In this document: one piece after another, positions 58,422 through 64,000 of the stretch | Layout: every line of letters starts with the position of its first letter | Position numbering within the stretch: position 1 is the first letter of the stretch | Origin: Smittia aterrima | Taxonomy: Eukaryota > Arthropoda > Insecta > Diptera > Chironomidae | Assembly: GCA_033063855.1 (NCBI GenBank) | Contig: CP093831.1 | Coordinates: 23,064,001-23,128,000 of the forward strand | Direction of reading: 5' to 3' | Length of the DNA: 64,000 nucleotides | Program-made: the position numbers and the translations under genes | The notes under the pieces: generated by a model | Seen by the model: only the letters and a program-made list of their open reading frames with translations | Told to the model about the DNA's origin: nothing | Databases searched by the model: none

Positions 58422-60437
58422 CTAAGAAGCAGATTCATGCTGCATTCGGAAGAAAGCTCGAAAAATGTATTTGAGCACAATGAAATCTTTCAAAACGTTC
58501 AACCATTCCAGTGAAAATGCAATGAACGTCAATGTCAAACTTCCCAACCAAATCACGAATCCAGGCTCAAGTCGAACCAAGTCAAGTACTTTTGGTCCTT
58601 CAACAGTCAAATACTTTAAGTTGATAGCTGTAATGTTTGCTTTGAAAGCATCCTCGTATTCGTGTTGGACGATTCCTGCTGTGAACAGTTGCTGAGACAA
58701 CGAATCGAGCATTTCAACAAAATAATGATGAGCTGGAAAAACCATTCCACACATTTTAACGTAGATCACTTCTTCTCTCATTCTATTTGTGAATCTTCCT
58801 TTTGTGAATTTCGATATTGCAAGTTCTGCTGCCAAATCCGTTTGATATGCTGCTTTGATGCGGTAATCAAACAATGTGTTGATATGGAAACCATCAGGAT
58901 CATTTGAAATTGTTCCCCTAAAATTATTAAAAGATTTTTTATGTTTAATCGTAGCGTTAGCAATCCATTATTGATTACTTTCATGAGAATCTTTATACTA
59001 TTTACCTTCTTGTTATTAATGAGTGTGGGAATTTTTTTGCGAATAAATGCTCCATGTGAAATGTAAAATTTCTCTCGACCATTTCATCGATTGTTTGAAT
59101 CTCTGGTTTCATTACATCTTTCTGCATGAACTCGTACATTTTGCCTTGCCACGCTGTTCTGATGATCAAGCAGAAAATGATGAACAAAATCGTCAAATAT
59201 CTAGCGAAGTTTCTTTGTGGCAAAACGTTTTGTGAGATTCCGAAAAAGATCTGAATAACATTTAGTGATGGCGTATTAATGTTTGGACCAATAATGTAAT
59301 CTCTGATCGATCGTTTAACGAAATACAAAACCAAAATCGTCAGAAATGAAGCCACAAACGTCGATGCAATCAAGGCCCAAGTGAAGAAGTCGAACGGCAT
59401 CAACAGTTTCTCGTATTCCGAATAAGTGTCACTTACTGGAACTGCTAATCTCTGAGGTTCATAATTAACAGGAAAAGTAATGAAGTTTGGTATTTTTGTT
59501 TTTTGTAAATACGAAAAACCTTTTTTTGGATCGTACAACCTGAAAACAAAAAAATGTTAGAAAAACAAGGAAAATTAATAGATAAAACTATAATTTACAA
59601 AAGAGTCTGTCTCTCATAAGAGTCGTAACAACCTTCTTTGAAATATGCGTCGTAGAATGATCTATTTGTTCTTGCGTCTTTGCCAGAAATCAATTGCTTC
59701 TTCAACATTGACATAATCGCTTCGAAAGGTTTCAAGTATGACAGGTCGTTGCATTTAATTTCGCAGTTTTTAAAGTAGACCAATTTTTTGAATGAGAATT
59801 TATCGTTGTTCCATTTCTTCGTGAGTTTGTTGAATGCGTTGACTTCTTTTAAGTGTAGTTCACTGCATTTTCCTTCCGAGTACCAAACAAAAGTCATGAG
59901 CCTTAAGAATTTCTTCTCATCAATCAGAAAGTATTCGTATTGGATGATGTCCTCCAAATCCTTTCGATAGTAACTTTTCCTATCACGTGTGAAGAGGACA
60001 GTATTTGAAGGTTTCTTGCTGACGTCTGATGCCAATAAGTTGAGGTCTTTGAAAGAAGCTTCTTCGCAATAAACAAAAAGCTGCAGCGGTTTGTAGTATT
60101 CGTTTGTTAGAATCAACTTTTTGTTGAATTCGTGTAGCTTTTTGAATGAGTTGAAGGTCAAGAATGCTGAAGAGTCAAGACGAATTTCTTTTCCTTCAAT
60201 TTCAAGATTTTGGAGTTTGAATGGCTTTCCTTTTTCGTTTAACCTTTTAAGCATCAGCCACGTCATCGTATTTGAGTCGACGCCATAATTGTTGATGAAC
60301 ATTCTTGTTTCCAATTGGAATAAATGTCTTGAAACATTCTCAAAAGCCAAAGATAACGAATTCCCGCTTTTGCTTTCTTCAATTAGAATTTGACAAACTG
60401 CACTTGCAATCCAAAATATTAAAACTAAAGTTTTCAT
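58422..60437 (-). CDS. Ionotropic receptor (IR family), copy 2
   Basis: Paralog of copy 1 with the same three-exon structure: 60437 down to 59599, 59539 down to 59006, 58917 down to 58422, total 622 residues, phase-2 introns. The start at MKTLVLIFWIASAVC gives a signal peptide. The long N-terminal domain contains TRMFINNYGVDSNTMTWLML. Exon 2 holds S1, FDFFTWALIASTFVASFLTI, the pore SLNVIQIFFGISQN and RTAWQGKMYEFMQ. Exon 3 holds S2 (NRMREEVIYVKMCGMVFPAH) and the last span with the short C-terminal tail ending ESAS. Exon 2 begins GTTGTACGAC-like, so a Met start there is not needed. Part of exon 3 is almost identical to copy 1 at the DNA level, including synonymous sites. Intact. Confidence 0.9.
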
Positions 60438-60766
60438 TTTCACTTCTTTAGTCAACAACTCTCACAAAACTAAAGTTTACGTTCAGATATCTAAAACGAA
60501 TTTAATATTTATTAGACAAGTTATTTTTCTTGATACATGTTTAACGATTTTCATGAAAATATCAGAAATCCATAGCAAAGACCTTTCGTTGCTACGGCAT
60601 AAGCAGTTCAATAAAACTGCTGAACTCGTTTCAATAAAATGAAAAATGAAAGTTTTAGGATAGAAAAAGCCATCTTATATTTTTACAGAGACATCTTTCA
60701 ATGAGATTTGGTAAGAGCAAGAAAAAGAAAGAAAAAATTTTGTTTTCCCTTAAAAAAAGTGAAACC
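60438..60766 (-). promoter_or_regulatory. 5' flank of IR copy 2
   Basis: Carries the conserved block AACTAAAGTTTACGTTCAG plus ATATCT (60465-60489) immediately upstream of the start codon, as in copy 1 and the 5' relic. The rest is duplicated intergenic DNA matching 57175-57560. Confidence 0.5.
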
Positions 60767-60772
60767 TTTATT
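60767..60772 (-). terminator. Poly(A) signal of lysozyme copy 2
   Basis: AATAAA on the - strand about 91 nt past the stop, matching the position after lysozyme copy 1. Confidence 0.55.
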
Positions 60773-60862
60773 TCATTAATAATGAATAATGTAGCTCGAG
60801 CTTACACAAATATAATTATGGTCAGCGATTTTCCAAAAAAATTTCAACACTCATCGCTTGTC

Positions 60863-61346
60863 TTACAAACATTCATTGACACTTTGAAGCGGTTTTCCTT
60901 TACAGTTAGCTTTCCATCCATTCCAGGCCTCGAATGTATGTCGGTTGTAGACTTTCTGAGCGCAGCGAATATCGTCGGTGATGTCATCGTCTATTAATTC
61001 TAAACCAATAGCAGGAATTTAGTTAAATAATTTTGATTCAATTGTCACTTTAATTAAACTTACTGTTGCAGTCAATATTACAATCACCTCCGGCCCTTCC
61101 AACTTTGCACCAATACCTGTCATTGATTTGAAAAATTCCCCAATCGTAGGAACCATCAGCGTTTCTGGGTCCTTTAGCTCTTGAGTTGTAAGTGCTTTCG
61201 GCTTTCACCAAACAGTTCCAATCAGGTAGTTGGTTTCTCGGGAACGTCCCAGAAAGCTTCTTAACTAATTCGCACTTTGAGAAGATTTTTCCATGAATAT
61301 TTTGGATGACAGCGAGAGTCACAATCACTTGAATCAAAAACTTCAT
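60863..61346 (-). CDS. c-type lysozyme, copy 2
   Basis: Exons 61346 down to 61064 and 60999 down to 60863, identical in length to copy 1, 139 residues. The open frame extends upstream to 61490, but the start at MKFLIQVIVTLAVIQNIHG gives the signal peptide and matches copy 1. Catalytic Glu (VKAESTYNS) and Asp (DGSYDWGIFQIN) and eight cysteines are present. Differences cluster in exon 2 (CAQKVYNRHTFEAWNGWKAN against CAKIIYNRHKFEAWYGWKNK) and at the last residue (Leu against Phe), so the second exon evolves faster than the first. Confidence 0.95.
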
Positions 61347-61369
61347 TTTCTTAATCGGTTTGTTACGGT

Positions 61370-61490
61370 CGAAGGCAAGAAAGAACTGAAATACACGTTT
61401 TCTTATCATTGAGTATTTAACGATTCTAAGAAAAGCTATTCCGGGGTTTCTAGAAATTATAACGTCAGCACTTAGTTTATCTGATAACAA
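61370..61490 (-). promoter_or_regulatory. Promoter of lysozyme copy 2
   Basis: TTAAATACTC (61411-61420, - strand) about 70 nt before the ATG, the same CCCCGG-GGAATAGC block, and the inverted GATA pair TTATCTGATAA at 61477-61487. Confidence 0.55.
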
Positions 61491-61626
61491 ATGGAAGCTT
61501 GTGTTATTTAATTACTCCACGAGTCACAAAACAATATTATAGAGCAATACACTCATAATGTTTAAAAACAATTTGAGATATTGACATAAACTTATCTTTC
61601 TACAAACGTTAAAAGCGGAAAATTCT

Positions 61627-61718
61627 CTAAAAAGCCGATCCTTGCTGCATTCGGAAGAAAGCTCGAAAAATGTATTTGAACACAATGAAATCTTTCTGAG
61701 CATTCAAACATTCCAGAG
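61627..61718 (-). pseudogene. IR 3' relic (C-terminal fragment)
   Basis: Matches the last 30 codons of the IR genes (KDFIVFKYIFRAFFRMQ then stop TAG) and about 60 bp of their 3' flank (from 61562), then similarity ends abruptly near 61720. The rest of the gene is absent. It closes the alternating lysozyme-IR array and marks its right breakpoint. Confidence 0.85.
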
Positions 61719-61719
61719 A

Positions 61720-63435
61720 AGTAGAAAGATCAGAAATCGACTTTTTAGGTTGTGCTGGTTGCCTATATTCGAAAAGCTTTCAAAAGCTCGCCGTCGAAAG
61801 CTTTCAAACATCAATGATGAATCAACAATCAGTAATCATTCACAACAAGTCGTTTCATGACGAAAATTTGTTAAAGATCTCTAGGAAATAAAAAGAATCT
61901 CCGAGTTCAAAAGTTGCGATGTATAAATTACAATGTCGATGGTCGAAAGAAAGAAGCGATAAAGAGCACGAGGAGAAGAGCTCAGCAGTTTTATGTTAAA
62001 CATGCCTTCAGAGAAATAACTTCGTATCATTCTGACCCTATGAAAAGTTCTCTTTATATTCACAAACGAATAACGCTAATCTCGATGTTCTAATTCTTCT
62101 TGTTCGTTCCCTTCTTTCGAAAGGTAATGCAATTAACGAAATTAGAAGAGCTGCTCGTGTGAACGGCTTGAAACGATTCCCGTTCTGCTCAACATAATTA
62201 TTTTAATTATCAACGATTGGGGAAAGAACTTCACGACATAATTAAATTAAAAGTGTTGAACTATCGACGGGAAGAAACAATTTTCAAACGTGAAACTCTC
62301 TCGAATTGTTTCCAGCGATCGTTGCATTTTCACACAAAATAATTGTTTTCCTTGTTTGAACAATGGCTTTCGGAAAGAAAAACCGAGGAAGTGTTTGATG
62401 TGGAGAACAAGCGTCGAGAGAAATTCGAAACAATGCATCGATGCATAAGCGTTAGCAAGTAATGAGCTGGGAATCGACTTACTTCTTTCTTCGTCTTAAA
62501 CTTTATGCTTTCCTTCGCTTCTCGTGTCTAATTGTTCGAGAAAAGCTGAGACCAGCAGTTAATCATCGCTTTTCTAAGCTTCTTCCGAACATTCCCCTGT
62601 CATTAGCTAATCGCAGACTGAAATGTAAGGCGAGGAAAATTGATTTTCTCAATGAGATATGTGTGTAAGTAGAATAAATCCAAGAAAGATTTGCTTTCGC
62701 AACGAGACTTGTTTTTATCCTTTTGACTGCTGTGCGGATTGGTTTGCAACATACCTGACGTGACTCGCGAGCACAAAACATGCATGGAACATTTTATTGC
62801 CCAATAAAAATCTCGGCTTTATTGTCTGTAGATTTTTCTTGTGCTCGCTCATTTCGTACCGGGATAAAACCGGTTTCATGCTGTTGTCTACCCGCTCCAT
62901 GATTTCTCATTTCAGACGAAAAACCTCGGACAACAACCGACGAGAATGGCAAATTATAATTTCTTTATGCAGCGAGCTTACATTTTTATCAACAAAAAAC
63001 CCGGATCGGTTGCTTTTATTTTTACCAAAAAAAAATGTTAAAATCTTCAAAGTTCTTGAACTTTGCGATGCTGCGAAGAAGTGAACAGCGAAGTCGAGAA
63101 GAATCTTATAATTGCTTTGAGAATCTTAAGGCTGGAGAAAAATTAATGACAAATTCCCGCCCGCATGGAAGATCGCTGAAGGAGATGAAAGACGAAGCTG
63201 CGGTCAGGTTGAGAAGGCCAAAAAGAAAATCACGAAATGTTAAATGCGAGTTCTCTCTCAATCGTCGTCGTCTCTTTTGTGTTCGCGATCCGCGTTGAAG
63301 AAGAAAAGAAAATCCGCGCTCTCTTGAGGTAAAGCAGCAGCAACTTCAACAAGTTCATGACGTCACCGCGATGGCCATTTTTTCGCCTTCGCTTTTTTAC
63401 CTCGTTCTGCGCTCAGCTAAGTCGCGCTCGCTCAC
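61720..63435. other. Unassigned stretch before the terminal promoter
   Basis: No gene supported. Several short frames overlap on both strands (for example 62797-63298) without recognisable domains. From about 63100 the DNA becomes purine-rich and then CpG-rich toward the promoter. Confidence 0.5.
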
Positions 63436-63469
63436 TCAGTAGAGCTACGATATTTGTATAGTGCAGACG
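63436..63469 (+). promoter_or_regulatory. Inr plus DPE core promoter
   Basis: Initiator TCAGT at 63436-63440. Taking its A (63438) as +1, positions +28 to +32 read AGACG, an exact match to the DPE consensus RGWYV at the required spacing. The surroundings are CpG-rich (GTCGCGCTCGCTC before, CCGCGCGCCGTG after). No TATA box. Typical of an insect TATA-less promoter. Confidence 0.6.
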
Positions 63470-63902
63470 CTTTTCATCCGCGCGCCGTGTTTTGTTATTT
63501 TTTTTTTGTGCTTGTCGCTGTTAGTCACATAAATAGAGAGAAATACATCGTTGCTGTTAGTATAAAAAAAGCAACATTGAATGTGTGTTGTTGTCTTGTC
63601 TGATATTTCAAAAGACTCTTTCGAGATTGAGAAAAAAGAAAAATAACAAAAAAATTATATAATTTTAGTTTTGAATCTCGAATCTCGAGGATTAGTGAAA
63701 ATCAATTCAATTAACCTTCATCGTTCTTCGTGATTCTTCCAGGAAAAAGTAGCAAGTTCATCTCGTGATTATTCGGAAAGTAAAAACATTTTCCTCGTCG
63801 CCCCGAATAAATAAAAGAAAAACTCTTCGAACACGAACGGTTATCGAGAAAAATTAATGGATTAACTCAAAGGCAATATCATTGAGCAATTATTCACGAA
63901 AG
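63438..63902 (+). other. Putative noncoding first exon of the next gene
   Basis: Runs from the proposed start site to a strong donor (GAAAG|GTGAGTG, intron from 63903). It contains stops in all frames and only a two-codon upstream ORF (ATG GAT TAA near 63858). The coding part lies outside the window, so the gene cannot be named. Confidence 0.5.
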
Positions 63903-64000
63903 GTGAGTGAACGAATGATGCGAACAGTAATTTCATTATTTCCCCCCGCGCGTTACTCCCCCCTAACCACCATCAAATGAGCCCGCTTGGAAATGAATTT

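Noticed and set aside
61350..61490. N-terminal extension of lysozyme copy 2 from 61490
   Set aside because: The extension covers the promoter region shared with copy 1, which is not open there. The internal Met gives a proper signal peptide.

Overview
This window is nuclear DNA of an insect, most likely a fly of the order Diptera and probably a nematoceran (midge, mosquito or sand fly type); the species cannot be named from the sequence. It is AT-rich, its genes are split by GT-AG introns, and it holds an innexin of the shaking-B type, c-type lysozymes, insect odorant receptors (7tm_6) and ionotropic receptors (IR). There are no bacterial or viral genes.

Region 1 (1-25280) is almost gene-free. 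The one supported coding piece is an orphan first exon at 14549-14799 that ends in a phase-2 splice donor. Region 2 (25281-41544, + strand) is shaking-B, with two alternative 5' cassettes: a three-exon 'lethal-type' N terminus (25281-26753) and a single-exon 'neural-type' N terminus (34905-35264). Both join the same seven downstream exons (39559-41544), and both predicted proteins are exactly 372 residues. Two of the shared exons are microexons of 12 and 10 nt that encode part of the second extracellular loop, between its two cysteines. Region 3 (41545-47284) is A-rich on the + strand and holds no recognised gene; it may be a long 3' UTR.

Region 4 (47285-61720) is a chemosensory and immune cluster built by tandem duplication. 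It contains an intact IR on the - strand (47285-49293), an odorant receptor last-exon relic (49568), two intact five-exon odorant receptor genes on the + strand (51262-52587 and 55659-56992), and an alternating array on the - strand: IR 5' relic, lysozyme, IR, lysozyme, IR 3' relic. The odorant receptor genes are separated by Helitron-like elements. One carries a Rep (HUH) relic with an LPHAHIL motif and eleven 130-bp satellite monomers, which alternate to form a 260-bp higher-order repeat. A smaller relative in opposite orientation lies on the other side of the first odorant receptor, so that gene sits between inverted satellite-bearing transposons. Paralogous flanks supply an empty site, which fixes the smaller element's ends.

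Region 5 (61720-64000) ends in a CpG-rich promoter with an initiator and an exactly spaced DPE, followed by a noncoding first exon with a good donor at 63902/63903. This is the start of a further + strand gene outside the window.

Exon boundaries were set by hand from splice consensus, reading-frame phase and agreement between paralogs. No alignment or database search was run, so family names rest on motif recognition.
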